Position numbers and translations under genes: made by a program
Assembly: GCA_022574595.1 (NCBI GenBank)
Contig: JACZRS010000013.1
Span: 62,001-126,000 of the forward strand
Source: Planctomycetota bacterium
GTDB taxonomy: Bacteria; Planctomycetota; Phycisphaerae; Phycisphaerales; SM1A02
Direction of reading: 5' to 3'
Length of the DNA: 64,000 nt
Notes under the pieces: model-generated
What the model was told of the DNA's origin: nothing
The model's database searches: none
The model's input: only the letters and a program-made list of their open reading frames with translations
Shown: one piece after another, positions 1 through 8,152 of the stretch
Position numbering within the stretch: position 1 is the first letter of the stretch
Layout of the letters: each line of letters opens with the position of its first letter

Positions 1-216
1 ATAACACCAATACGCTTGAAACGATAAAGCTGCAGGTCATGGCTGGTGCCAGTGTGGCGGCGTGATGTATATCCTCTGTCTATGTTACTCCAGATTGAGC
101 TTGTAATTTGTCTGTACGAAAAACTCCATGATATTCCAATCGTAATCAATGCGCCTAGAAAAAGGAACAATACGAGTTTGAACAGGTTGCGTTTCACATG
201 AGTATTCTAACACCAT

Positions 217-384
217 AAGTCATGCCGTTACAACCCAATTTTTCCCCTCCATTTTTTTCGAAACGCTTGCTATATTAGACCCCCCCCTTCGATGGTTACC
301 ACAATCAAGTCGTGGCGTAACAACCAATTTATTTCCCCCCATTTTTTGGCGGCGATTTGTATATATAGACCCCCCCATCGGCCT
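217..384. repeat. Two imperfect direct repeats with C-tracts
   Basis: The copies start at about 217 and 307 (period near 90). Each opens with AAGTCRTGSCGTWACAACC, continues with a T/C-rich stretch and CCATTTTTT, and ends with TATATTAGA or TATATAGA followed by a run of seven C. Two copies are too few to call them iterons. The spacing and structure are unlike coding sequence. Confidence 0.6.
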
Positions 385-596
385 ATCTACAGTTAACCAA
401 GGATAGGGTCAGTAGGGGTAAGGGATGTGGTAACGTTACTGATTGCAATGGCTACACGATTAGGTACTTAACTGAACCTGTATACCACAGACCGTGGGGG
501 TCTGGTCAAGATATTGGAGCGATCCCGCATATAACAAGTCGATAAGTTGCGATAAAAAAACTTTAATAAACATAGGATAAACTAGCAGTAAAGCGC

Positions 597-625
597 TTGC
601 AAAGCCGAAAGAAGTGTTATAGTAT
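597..625 (+). promoter_or_regulatory. Possible promoter for the ardC-AAA-recombinase genes
   Basis: TTGCAA at 597-602 and TAGTAT at 620-625 are separated by 17 bases, close to a sigma-70-type arrangement. They lie about 130 bases before the first gene of the set. Planctomycete promoters are poorly defined, so this is a pattern match only. Confidence 0.3.
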
Positions 626-703
626 GTCACTAACCGCTCGGTTGATTACAGCAGATCGGTTATATGGGCTTGCTTCAACGTGAGGTAGGTTCACAATTAA
701 AAT

Positions 704-735
704 TGTCCCCGCGTAGTTAGAAGCTACCGGGGACA
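704..735 (+). promoter_or_regulatory. Leader stem-loop before the ardC-like gene
   Basis: TGTCCCCG and CGGGGACA pair across a second stem GTAG/CTAC, with one bulged C and a seven-base loop (TTAGAAG). This gives a GC-rich stem of about 12 pairs, seven bases before the AAGAAGGA ribosome binding site (742-749). It has no U-run, so it is more likely a translational or processing element than a terminator. Confidence 0.45.
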
Positions 736-757
736 CGGCCAAAGAAGGATTATTTCA

Positions 758-1627
758 ATGGCGAACACAGTATATCAAATCGTTACGGATAGGGTGATTG
801 AGCTATTAGAACGTGGCGTAGTGCCATGGCTCAAACCTTGGGCTGGGGATGATTCATGCCCAAAGAATCTTACATCGGGTAAGCATTACCGGGGTGTCAA
901 TCCCTTCTTGCTAGCGGTTACTTCGTGGTGCGAAGGTTACGAATCGTCATATTGGCTAACCTACAAGCAAGCCCAACAATATGGCGGGAATATCAAGAAG
1001 GGCGAAAAGTCAACGCGCGTTATCTTCTATAAGCAATATGCTGTAGCTAAGCGCGATCCACTAACTAAGCAAGTCGAACAAGTCAATATACCAGTCTTGC
1101 GCTTTTATAATGTTTTCAATGTCCAGCAAACAGAAGGCGTGGAATATCCAGAGTCGAACCTAGCACAAATCGACTTTGATCCTATTGAGCGCTGTGAGTC
1201 GGTTGTCGCAAGTATGCCCAATCCGCCACGGATTGAGATCAGCGGACACCGAGCAAGCTATCAGCCTAGTACAGATAAGATCACAATGCCTAAGCCAGAT
1301 AGGTTTCAATCGGCCGAACACTATTACGCTTCATTGTTCCACGAATTGACTCACTCAACCGGAAGCAAAGATCGGCTAGCACGTCCGGGAATCACTGAAA
1401 ATCCAGACTTCAAATCCGGTAGCTATGCCAAAGAAGAGTTAGTCGCTGAGATGGGATCTGCTTTTCTTTGCGGTCATTGCAATATCGAATCCGCAACGAT
1501 TGAGAATACTGCAAGTTATATCCAAGGCTGGCTAAAAAAGATTCGTAGCGATTCAAAGTTAGTTATCCAATCCGCATCAGCCGCACAGAAGAGCGCTGAC
1601 TTGATTCTCAGCGTTACAGCAAACTAA
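758..1627 (+). CDS. ArdC-like antirestriction protein / zincin metallopeptidase
   Basis: This 289-residue protein has the two-part ArdC/TraC-N layout. An N-terminal ssDNA-binding domain covers about residues 1-125 (VYQIVTDRVIELLERG, GVNPFLL, ARDC-type VIFYKQ). A zincin-like peptidase domain follows, with HELTH at 195-199 and a downstream EELVAE segment near 227-231 that would supply the third zinc ligand. ArdC proteins of conjugative plasmids protect incoming DNA from restriction. The AAGAAGGA site before ATG 758 fixes the start. It is the first of three same-strand genes ending in a recombinase, which points to an integrative or conjugative element. Family assignment is firm; the antirestriction role is inferred from relatives. 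Confidence 0.85.
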   Translation: MANTVYQIVTDRVIELLERGVVPWLKPWAGDDSCPKNLTSGKHYRGVNPFLLAVTSWCEGYESSYWLTYKQAQQYGGNIKKGEKSTRVIFYKQYAVAKRDPLTKQVEQVNIPVLRFYNVFNVQQTEGVEYPESNLAQIDFDPIERCESVVASMPNPPRIEISGHRASYQPSTDKITMPKPDRFQSAEHYYASLFHELTHSTGSKDRLARPGITENPDFKSGSYAKEELVAEMGSAFLCGHCNIESATIENTASYIQGWLKKIRSDSKLVIQSASAAQKSADLILSVTAN

Positions 1628-1695
1628 CAAACTTCGCCTTGCGATTGCTACCGCTTTCGCTTGGCTTTTCTATCACTTTAACTGGAGGTATTGCT

Positions 1696-2334
1696 ATGAG
1701 TTTATCCTTGTATGAAAAACACCGGCCAAGCAAACTGTCAGAAGTAATCGGCCAATCCAAAGTTATTAAGCAGATCGAATCAGTAGGCGATCCAGGCGGT
1801 AGAGCATTCTGGATATCTGGTGCTAGTGGTATTGGCAAGACTACGCTTGGCAGAATTATCGCAAGCCAAATTGCTGATAGCTGGTACATCACCGAGCTTG
1901 ACGCTACCTCACTAACTCCAGCCAAGCTAAGAGATATTGAGCAGTCGATGGCTATGTTTGGTGGAGGAAAAGGCGGACGAGCTTATCTAGTCAATGAATC
2001 TCATGGTCTGCGTAAAGACACTATCCGCCAGCTATTAGTATTGCTAGAGCGATTGCCAAGTCATGTAACGATTATCTTTACAACTACTAAGGATGGACAA
2101 GAAGCGCTGTTTGAAGATGAAATAGATAGCCATCCGCTACTTAGTCGCTGCATCGTTCTGACATTGACAAATCAGGGACTAAGCAAGCTATTTGCAGCAA
2201 GGGTACGGGAAATTGCACAAGCTGAAGGTTTAGACGGCCAACCGGAATCGGTATACGTCAAGCTGGCTCAGAAGTGTAAGAACAATATGCGATCAATGCT
2301 GCAATCCGTTGAATCTGGAGCAATGAAGCTATGA
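1696..2334 (+). CDS. Clamp-loader-like AAA+ ATPase (DnaX/RFC-type)
   Basis: The start is ATG 1696, preceded by GGAGGT at 1684-1689; the frame is open further upstream from TTG 1639 but without a binding site. The 212-residue product begins YEKHRPSKLSEVIGQ, the usual N-terminus of DnaX, RuvB-like and RFC small subunits. Walker A is GASGIGKT (42-49). The Walker B position reads YLVNESH, with Asn-Glu in place of the normal Asp-Glu. An SRC motif (150-152), the arginine-finger signature of clamp loaders, is present. It lacks the C-terminal oligomerisation domain of full DnaX. It overlaps the recombinase start by ATGA, so the two are probably translationally coupled. A role in element replication or recombination is inferred from context. 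Confidence 0.75.
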   Translation: MSLSLYEKHRPSKLSEVIGQSKVIKQIESVGDPGGRAFWISGASGIGKTTLGRIIASQIADSWYITELDATSLTPAKLRDIEQSMAMFGGGKGGRAYLVNESHGLRKDTIRQLLVLLERLPSHVTIIFTTTKDGQEALFEDEIDSHPLLSRCIVLTLTNQGLSKLFAARVREIAQAEGLDGQPESVYVKLAQKCKNNMRSMLQSVESGAMKL

Positions 2335-3005
2335 ACAATAAAGCAATCGGATATGTCCGAGTTAGCACTACCGATCAGGCAGATAATGGCGTTAGTCTTG
2401 AAGCTCAGCGTATAAAGATCGAAGCGTATGCAGCTATACATGATCTGGAATTGGTAGAAGTTATCGCAGATGGCGGTTTTAGTGCTAAGTCTCTTGCTCG
2501 TCCGGGTATGGCCAAACTTCTCAAGATTATTCGTGGCCGCAAGATCAACGTGATAATCATTGCCAAATTAGATCGAATTACTCGATCAGTTCGTGACCTA
2601 GGGGAATTAGTCGATCTGTTCAAACGATCCGGAGTTGAGTTTGCCAGTGTTGCCGATCATATAGATACGTCAACGGCATCGGGTAGGTTGGTGCTTAATG
2701 TAATGGGATCGGTTAGTCAATGGGAAAGAGAGGCCGTCGGTGAAAGAACCAGTGAAGCGCTTGCAGTTATGCGATCCAACGGCAAGAGGATCAGCAGATT
2801 CGCACCTTATGGATTCAAACTTAATGGTAATGGCGTAGTTGAAGATGCGGACGAACAGAAGGCTTGTAGGGCGATACACAAGCTAAGGCAGGACGGACTA
2901 TCACTACGACGTATTGGGGCGGAGCTTGAGCGTAGAGGCTTTTGTAGTCGCTCTGGTAGCGTGCTATCGGCACAGACGATAAATACAGTGTTGAAACGTG
3001 AATGA
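2331..3005 (+). CDS. Serine recombinase (resolvase/invertase family)
   Basis: The 224-residue protein starts with GYVRVSTTDQ, the catalytic N-terminal motif of serine recombinases, with nucleophile Ser12 and Arg10. It continues with the conserved blocks AKLDRITRSVRDL and MGSVSQWERE, the latter ending the catalytic domain near residue 135. The C-terminal part (about 150-224) resembles the start of the Recombinase domain (PYGFKLNGNG, LRQDGLSLRRIGAELERRG) and ends with a helix-turn-helix-like stretch. It is far shorter than the large serine integrases, so it looks like a resolvase or small site-specific recombinase. ATGA coupling joins it to the AAA gene. It may resolve or excise the element ending near 3440. 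Confidence 0.9.
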   Translation: MNNKAIGYVRVSTTDQADNGVSLEAQRIKIEAYAAIHDLELVEVIADGGFSAKSLARPGMAKLLKIIRGRKINVIIIAKLDRITRSVRDLGELVDLFKRSGVEFASVADHIDTSTASGRLVLNVMGSVSQWEREAVGERTSEALAVMRSNGKRISRFAPYGFKLNGNGVVEDADEQKACRAIHKLRQDGLSLRRIGAELERRGFCSRSGSVLSAQTINTVLKRE

Positions 3006-3564
3006 GGCTCTCGCACGCGCGCGTAATTGTAGGCGCACACGTGGATAGAGTTAACCCAGCCCACTTTCCAGCCAATCAACTCACTTTCTTAAATCGCAAT
3101 TCGTTATTTAGAGAATCACCCTTTCCCCAAACACTAGGCATTCTTACTACTCCATAACACATAACCCCTTGCTACATGGTGCTGGCAGGGGCTTTTGTGA
3201 TACATCGCCTAAAGGGAAAAAACGCAATCTAAATCTTAAAAGAGTAAGAGGTTGTTCGTTAAGAAGAAGAATTGTTAAAACACAGAATTGTTAAAACAAC
3301 AGCATAACCCCTATTATTAGCTCGTAAATGTTAAGCACTTGCTAAGACAGCTCATAAGTCCTTTATTTTCAATGGATATCAGGGGATTCAAAATCCAGTG
3401 CCCGCAAGGGCGTGTGGGTTCGAGTCCCACCTTCGGTATTGAGGCAGAATAGGGAATCAGTGGGATTTGTTACCTTCATACGGATCAAGCTGATTAGATT
3501 GTCCGTAATATCTACATGTAAATGCAATGTTAACTAGCAAGAGAACAACCTGAGGGCTATTACA
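3006..3564. other. Intergenic end of the element and chromosomal junction
   Basis: No gene is supported. The stretch contains a short tandem duplication (GAATTGTTAAAACA twice, about 3267-3297), the tRNA-Leu 3' remnant (about 3376-3438), and downstream flank that is repeated at 5706-5812. Confidence 0.5.
3376..3438 (+). pseudogene. 3' remnant of a tRNA-Leu(CAA) gene, probable attachment site
   Basis: An anticodon-loop-like TTCAAAA (3387-3393, anticodon CAA) is followed by a class II variable arm GCCC-GCAA-GGGC (3400-3411), a perfect T-arm GTGGG-TTCGAGT-CCCAC (3414-3430) and an acceptor 3' strand CTTCGGT with A. The matching 5' half (D-arm and an ACCGAAG acceptor strand) is absent upstream, and the anticodon stem pairs only three bases. 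A displaced tRNA 3' half is the usual scar of integration into a tRNA gene. The intact tRNA would then lie left of this window, at the far end of the element. Confidence 0.7.
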
Positions 3565-5649
3565 ATGAAAACTGTAATACGCATTGTATTCTTTGTATTC
3601 ATCATCAGTTTGCCTACATCTCAAACATTAGCCTCTCAAGGCCAGAATAATGCTGCAATATGGTATCAGCGGGCCATAGATGTCACCAATTCACTATCAA
3701 ACGATGATTGGAAAGCGTTAATGGTGTTTGCAAATACTCCTACTTCTACCCCAAATGATCGTGTGCGCAAACTGCTCTCACAATTAAATAAAGCTCAACA
3801 GCTCGTCTTGCGCGGATCACATAAAAAATACAGCAATTTCTACAGCGAGATTGATCCGGATAAAGCAGAGACTTATGGCTCTGGAACATTACTACCTTAT
3901 TCCAGCCACAACATAGTTGGTGTACCACGACTCGCAATTATGATGCGTGCTCAGGCTATGGTAGATATCAGTGATGGAAATACTAAAGGAGCTTCGCGAG
4001 CGTTGGCAGCTACATATAAGATGGCCCAGCATTTATCGCAGGACCTGATGGAGGGAAGCCAGTCTCCAGCATATGGGATAATTAGTAGAACTTCAGAAAC
4101 TGCACAACATGCTATTGATCAGGGAGTATTTTCTCCATCGGATGGAGTACATATGCTTAATTCTCTTCGTGACTTAGGAGAGACTGATCAGATAAATGTT
4201 ATTGAGACAGTGACAAACCAATACGATCAAACGTTGCAGTGGTTCGAGGCAGTTTATGAATCAGGGGATACCGATAGATTGGAAAAATACGCTGCATTAT
4301 TTGGAAACAATAACTTTGATCTTGATAATCTCGAAGAAGGACAATTCGAAGGGATGATCGATCAAGCTCATGATGTAGTAGATAGAGCAGTAGAGATAAT
4401 GATGCAGGGTGATTCGGAGCAAACGCGGGCGAAACTTGAAGAACTTAATAGTGAAATTAAAGGGACCCCGATTGCTGCACTTATACCTAAATTTCGAACT
4501 ACTACGATCGGAGGATTAATACTAATACAACGCGTTGAGAGTAAGATTCAAAAACAAATCAAAACGCTAGAGATACTAGTTGCAGATGAATTATCAATGA
4601 ATGAATCTGCCAATGCAGCTTTTTGGTATCTGCGTGGAACTAAGACTTTAGATCAGCTTGGTAGAACTCAGACAAATGAAGTGATCAAGGCAATTATTGA
4701 AGGCTCCCCAGTTGAAGAAGGTTCTGAATTAGCGGAATCAATGCAAAAAGCACAAGAAGCTTTAAAGTTATTTCGAGAGGCATCTTTAATTAGTAATTGT
4801 GACTTTGCGCCAGCTCGTATTAAAACAGTCCTTGAGGTCGGGCAGCCATCTCAAGCGGAAGATAGTCTGACATTGATCCCCAGCTATTTGCCGGGAATGT
4901 TAGAAGCCATCCTCTTACTTAATGCTGAAGCGCAATTTAATCTCTCTCAAGGAAACTTAAAAGATGCTGTAGATCGCGTTGCCACATGTTTTCGAATTAG
5001 TGCACATCTAGCACATGATCCAATAATGGCAAGCAGTCTACTTTCTCATTGGGCTTTTCAAGAAGAGATTACTCTCATAGAAAAGATTTTGATCCACAAT
5101 GCTTGGGATGAGCAATTGCGAAAATCTCTATCACTCTCATTTGATTTGATGAGTAAGAAAGATCCATTTGGGTATTTCGCTAGCACAACAAGAGCATACA
5201 AGAGACTGCCTTCCGCCATAGACTTTTGGAACAGTATTACAACAAAAGAGGGTGCGAGTCGGAGTAGTAAGTCTATAGCAGCGTGGAATTTGGATCAGTT
5301 AATCTTTGGATTGATTCTCTTCGAAGCATTGCAGGTTGCGCGAACAGATATGGATGTAACTTGGAATGAAACAAGAAGTAACTGGTGGGTCTCTTTGCAA
5401 GAGCCCATTCAAATAGAAGGAATAAGTGAAAATGAAGCTCGAATGTCAGCAATCATCTTTCTTCCAGACTTGCTTGCGGCGCGTGGTATGTGTTCATTGT
5501 TTATACCCGAGGCTCTAAAGGGCGATCTAAGCGCAATTAGCGAAACTGAAGTTGCTCAAATTACTAAGATAAGCGAATTACGAAAGAATGCTCGCAAGGA
5601 GCTTCGCCAGGCAAACTCGCTGATCAATCCTCTTCCTGATTTGAAGTAA
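3565..5649 (+). CDS. Secreted helical protein with an internal duplication, unknown function
   Basis: I do not recognise a named family. The 694-residue protein has a Sec signal peptide (hydrophobic IVFFVFIISLP, cleavage after about residue 24). It appears internally duplicated. NAAIWYQRAID near residue 30 matches NAAFWYLRGTK near 350, and a following LAIMMRAQAMVDISDGN segment matches AILLLNAEAQFNLSQGN. Each half is predicted all-helical and TPR-like. It lies between two copies of a tRNA-derived repeat (about 3410-3550 and 5681-5812), so it may have arrived or been duplicated there. The following gene is also a secreted helical protein but is not clearly homologous. Function unknown. Confidence 0.75.
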   Translation: MKTVIRIVFFVFIISLPTSQTLASQGQNNAAIWYQRAIDVTNSLSNDDWKALMVFANTPTSTPNDRVRKLLSQLNKAQQLVLRGSHKKYSNFYSEIDPDKAETYGSGTLLPYSSHNIVGVPRLAIMMRAQAMVDISDGNTKGASRALAATYKMAQHLSQDLMEGSQSPAYGIISRTSETAQHAIDQGVFSPSDGVHMLNSLRDLGETDQINVIETVTNQYDQTLQWFEAVYESGDTDRLEKYAALFGNNNFDLDNLEEGQFEGMIDQAHDVVDRAVEIMMQGDSEQTRAKLEELNSEIKGTPIAALIPKFRTTTIGGLILIQRVESKIQKQIKTLEILVADELSMNESANAAFWYLRGTKTLDQLGRTQTNEVIKAIIEGSPVEEGSELAESMQKAQEALKLFREASLISNCDFAPARIKTVLEVGQPSQAEDSLTLIPSYLPGMLEAILLLNAEAQFNLSQGNLKDAVDRVATCFRISAHLAHDPIMASSLLSHWAFQEEITLIEKILIHNAWDEQLRKSLSLSFDLMSKKDPFGYFASTTRAYKRLPSAIDFWNSITTKEGASRSSKSIAAWNLDQLIFGLILFEALQVARTDMDVTWNETRSNWWVSLQEPIQIEGISENEARMSAIIFLPDLLAARGMCSLFIPEALKGDLSAISETEVAQITKISELRKNARKELRQANSLINPLPDLK

Positions 5650-5680
5650 TAATAGTATTACCTGCCTTCTTCAAAGTGGT

Positions 5681-5812
5681 TTTGAGTTCGAGTCCCACAT
5701 AAGGTATTGAGAAAAGATTGGTGAAATTGGGATTTGTTACCTTTGCGCGGATCAAACTGAATAGATTATCCGTATTATCTATATGTAAAGGCAATGCTAG
5801 CTAGCAAGACAA
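5681..5812 (+). repeat. Second, decayed copy of the tRNA T-arm and its downstream flank
   Basis: The stretch repeats TTCGAGTCCCAC and GGTATTGAG of the tRNA-Leu remnant, plus the following flank up to CTAGCAAGA. By eye it is roughly 80% identical to 3412-3545. The variable arm is lost and the acceptor end is altered. It overlaps the start codon region of the next gene. It is best read as a second attachment scar or a local duplication. Confidence 0.65.
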
Positions 5813-8088
5813 CAACTCCGGCCCAGCGTACTTATAGCTGCAAATATCGCCAGGATTTGGTGATCTGCGCTTTGATCACGCTCCTTGCGAGCGCGAGTAT
5901 GCCGGCTGCTGCAGCAGATGAGAGGGATCAGATACCTAACCAGATTGTAGTCCGTCAATTCGAGATATATCTTGATTCATGTGAGCCGACTCGAGCGCAA
6001 TTTATTGAATCCGTTTCACTCTTTAAGACGTATCTCGATGACTATAACCATCTCAGAGCAACTAAGATCGAGAAGCAACTCGCTGATCGTGTTACAGCAG
6101 ACGATCTTGCAGGTATGGTCAAGCAATTCAAGAGCCTGATCAGGAAACAAAAACTACTTCGAAGAAAAGTTACCAGGCTGGATTCAGCCTTGTTTGATTC
6201 CTTGCAGGCGTTAATGTCCCAACAGCAGCTCGAATATCTCCAGCGAGCACGAAGCCATCGCATTCGACAAACAGCCCCTATTTCTGATTTCTTTAAATCG
6301 ACAGGCAGGAAGTTTATAGATCTTTCAAATGTTTCAAGCAGAATCATCGAACTAAACGACAAAGACCGTGAATTGCTCGATACTGTAATAAAGACTTATG
6401 AACAAAGATTGACAGCAATCGTGCGTCAACTCGCAAAGGATGTGCCGGACATTCAGGGTGATGTGCTGGCTGGCTTGCTTGAGCAGAATTATGAGCTAGA
6501 CACCGAGGGTTTCGGATTAGCTTATGATGAACTGAGAAATGCACTCACTGAACCCAGTCTGAAGTTGACGCAAACTGTAGATGAACTAAATTCACGAACA
6601 AGTCGCAGCATTGAGGCCTTACTAACAAACTCGGGAGTAGATGCGTGGCGACTTGCTAGCGTCAAGGCAATGTATCCTCATGCCCAATTCATTATCCGAG
6701 CTGAGCTACATGCCAAGAAAGTTAGGCAGCAGCTTGTAGACTTTACAGATGATGATCGTGTGCTTCTGGATTACCAACTAACAGAAACGATTAATCAACT
6801 GCGGATTACCCTAAAAACACTTATCACAGCAGACAACACAAATAACAAGCGACACTCACCGTATGTGCCTGGCCTTGGCGCAGCGATGCAAACCTACTAT
6901 CAAGCCCGATCGGATGCGCGGCAAAGAGTGTCCGAGCTGCTCAAAGTTCAAAAAGAGCTCTTCAAGACACAGTTGAGCGAGGCAGGTTTTATATTGTGGA
7001 CAAAGACGTCTGCATCAGTATTACGATCAACTCAGCCTGGCAATTCTCGGGAGTCTGAGGTTAAATCAACCGGCTACGCTTCGACCTCGTTCGCGCCTAT
7101 TTTCCAGAAGGATCTGAATCATTACAAATTGCTCCTCTCACTCAATGAGATGCAGTTCAATGCAATAAAACCCGTGTATGCAATGTATCTACCACGCGCA
7201 AGAGCAGTAGTATCGAAATCGCATAATGGTGTTGATCCCCAGAAACATAAGTTCAATTGGCTGCCATCTGAAAGTTCCGTTAGAAAGTTAACCGAACTCG
7301 ATACAGACATATTTGCGTTGTTAAATACATTTACCAACACAGAAAGTGACCAAGCCTGCCTCAAATCCTTGCAAGCGATTCGCAGGCGCAAATTGTTAAC
7401 ACATAAGATAAATCTATCAGGTGCTGGCGAGATTGATTTTACTAATGTTCTTTACCACACAGGCCTACCTAACGATGCTCTGTTTACTCTAGATGATTTG
7501 CTGACGGAATATAACCCGCGCGCAGATATATTATTTACTGCTCGGTTCCAAGCCTATAAGAAAATTATCGATCTTCAAACAATGGAAGATAACGAAAGCG
7601 ATCTAAACGAGGCTAGGGATAATCGGCGAGGAATTCAGCAGCAGTTAGCTAGGCTGAATCTCGATACAGTCAAGCAAGCTTTAGACTTGCTCGCGCAAGA
7701 TGATAGAGATGCTCTTGAGAAAGCGTTTGATAAGGCTGCCTTTGGTAGAGTGCTACGTGATTCATCAGTAGCGGACAGGCTAATTCAGCAAGCAACCCAG
7801 TTAAGAGATCTAAATCAACTGCAAAGCGAATCAATCAAAACAGTAAAAGAGGAATACAAGAACTCGTACAGAAAATTCACTCGACGTATAGTTGAAACAG
7901 TCGGTGACAATGTAAGTTGGTCGGTAGATGAGAACCAAGAACTCTGGCCTTTCGGATCAAACAAACAACGAGCAACACTTCAAAGACTGCGCTTTGAAAG
8001 ACAACAATTAAATGAGCTGGTGCGACTGACTTTGCGCACAATACTCTCAAACGATCAGTTCAAGCTCATTAGTCGATATGCGAAATAA
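5794..8088 (+). CDS. Secreted coiled helical-repeat protein, unknown function
   Basis: The 764-residue protein is almost entirely helical, with many charged heptad-like stretches. A signal peptide lies at about residues 22-45 (VICALITLLASASMPAAAA). The first 20 residues are encoded by the repeat at 5681-5812, so the true start may be later, but no better ATG with a binding site is visible. A motif of about 40 residues recurs: a hydrophobic helix, then a Leu-rich segment, an acidic or Gln turn, and a helix with a Tyr near its end (for example FEIYLDSCEPTRAQF, IIELNDKDRELLDTVI, LLLSLNEMQFNAIKPV). The same motif opens the next two genes, so the three form a local paralogous family. Function unknown. 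Confidence 0.7.
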   Translation: MLASKTTTPAQRTYSCKYRQDLVICALITLLASASMPAAAADERDQIPNQIVVRQFEIYLDSCEPTRAQFIESVSLFKTYLDDYNHLRATKIEKQLADRVTADDLAGMVKQFKSLIRKQKLLRRKVTRLDSALFDSLQALMSQQQLEYLQRARSHRIRQTAPISDFFKSTGRKFIDLSNVSSRIIELNDKDRELLDTVIKTYEQRLTAIVRQLAKDVPDIQGDVLAGLLEQNYELDTEGFGLAYDELRNALTEPSLKLTQTVDELNSRTSRSIEALLTNSGVDAWRLASVKAMYPHAQFIIRAELHAKKVRQQLVDFTDDDRVLLDYQLTETINQLRITLKTLITADNTNNKRHSPYVPGLGAAMQTYYQARSDARQRVSELLKVQKELFKTQLSEAGFILWTKTSASVLRSTQPGNSRESEVKSTGYASTSFAPIFQKDLNHYKLLLSLNEMQFNAIKPVYAMYLPRARAVVSKSHNGVDPQKHKFNWLPSESSVRKLTELDTDIFALLNTFTNTESDQACLKSLQAIRRRKLLTHKINLSGAGEIDFTNVLYHTGLPNDALFTLDDLLTEYNPRADILFTARFQAYKKIIDLQTMEDNESDLNEARDNRRGIQQQLARLNLDTVKQALDLLAQDDRDALEKAFDKAAFGRVLRDSSVADRLIQQATQLRDLNQLQSESIKTVKEEYKNSYRKFTRRIVETVGDNVSWSVDENQELWPFGSNKQRATLQRLRFERQQLNELVRLTLRTILSNDQFKLISRYAK

Positions 8089-8152
8089 AAAGTGGATATT
8101 TAGTACTATGCGATATTGACAAAGTATACAACTCAGGGTAATTATAGGTTAT

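Larger units (their letters stand above)
1..757. other. Gene-free left end of the integrated element
   Basis: No convincing coding frame is seen here. The stretch holds two imperfect direct copies of a C-tract-bearing repeat (about 217-296 and 307-384), a possible promoter near 597-625, and a stem-loop at 704-735 just before the ardC-like gene. Low-complexity runs and repeats next to mobile-element genes would fit a control or origin region, but nothing in the sequence proves that. Confidence 0.5.

Noticed and set aside
3376-3438. A functional tRNA-Leu gene
   Set aside because: The D-arm and 5' acceptor strand are missing and the anticodon stem is broken, so only the 3' part is present.
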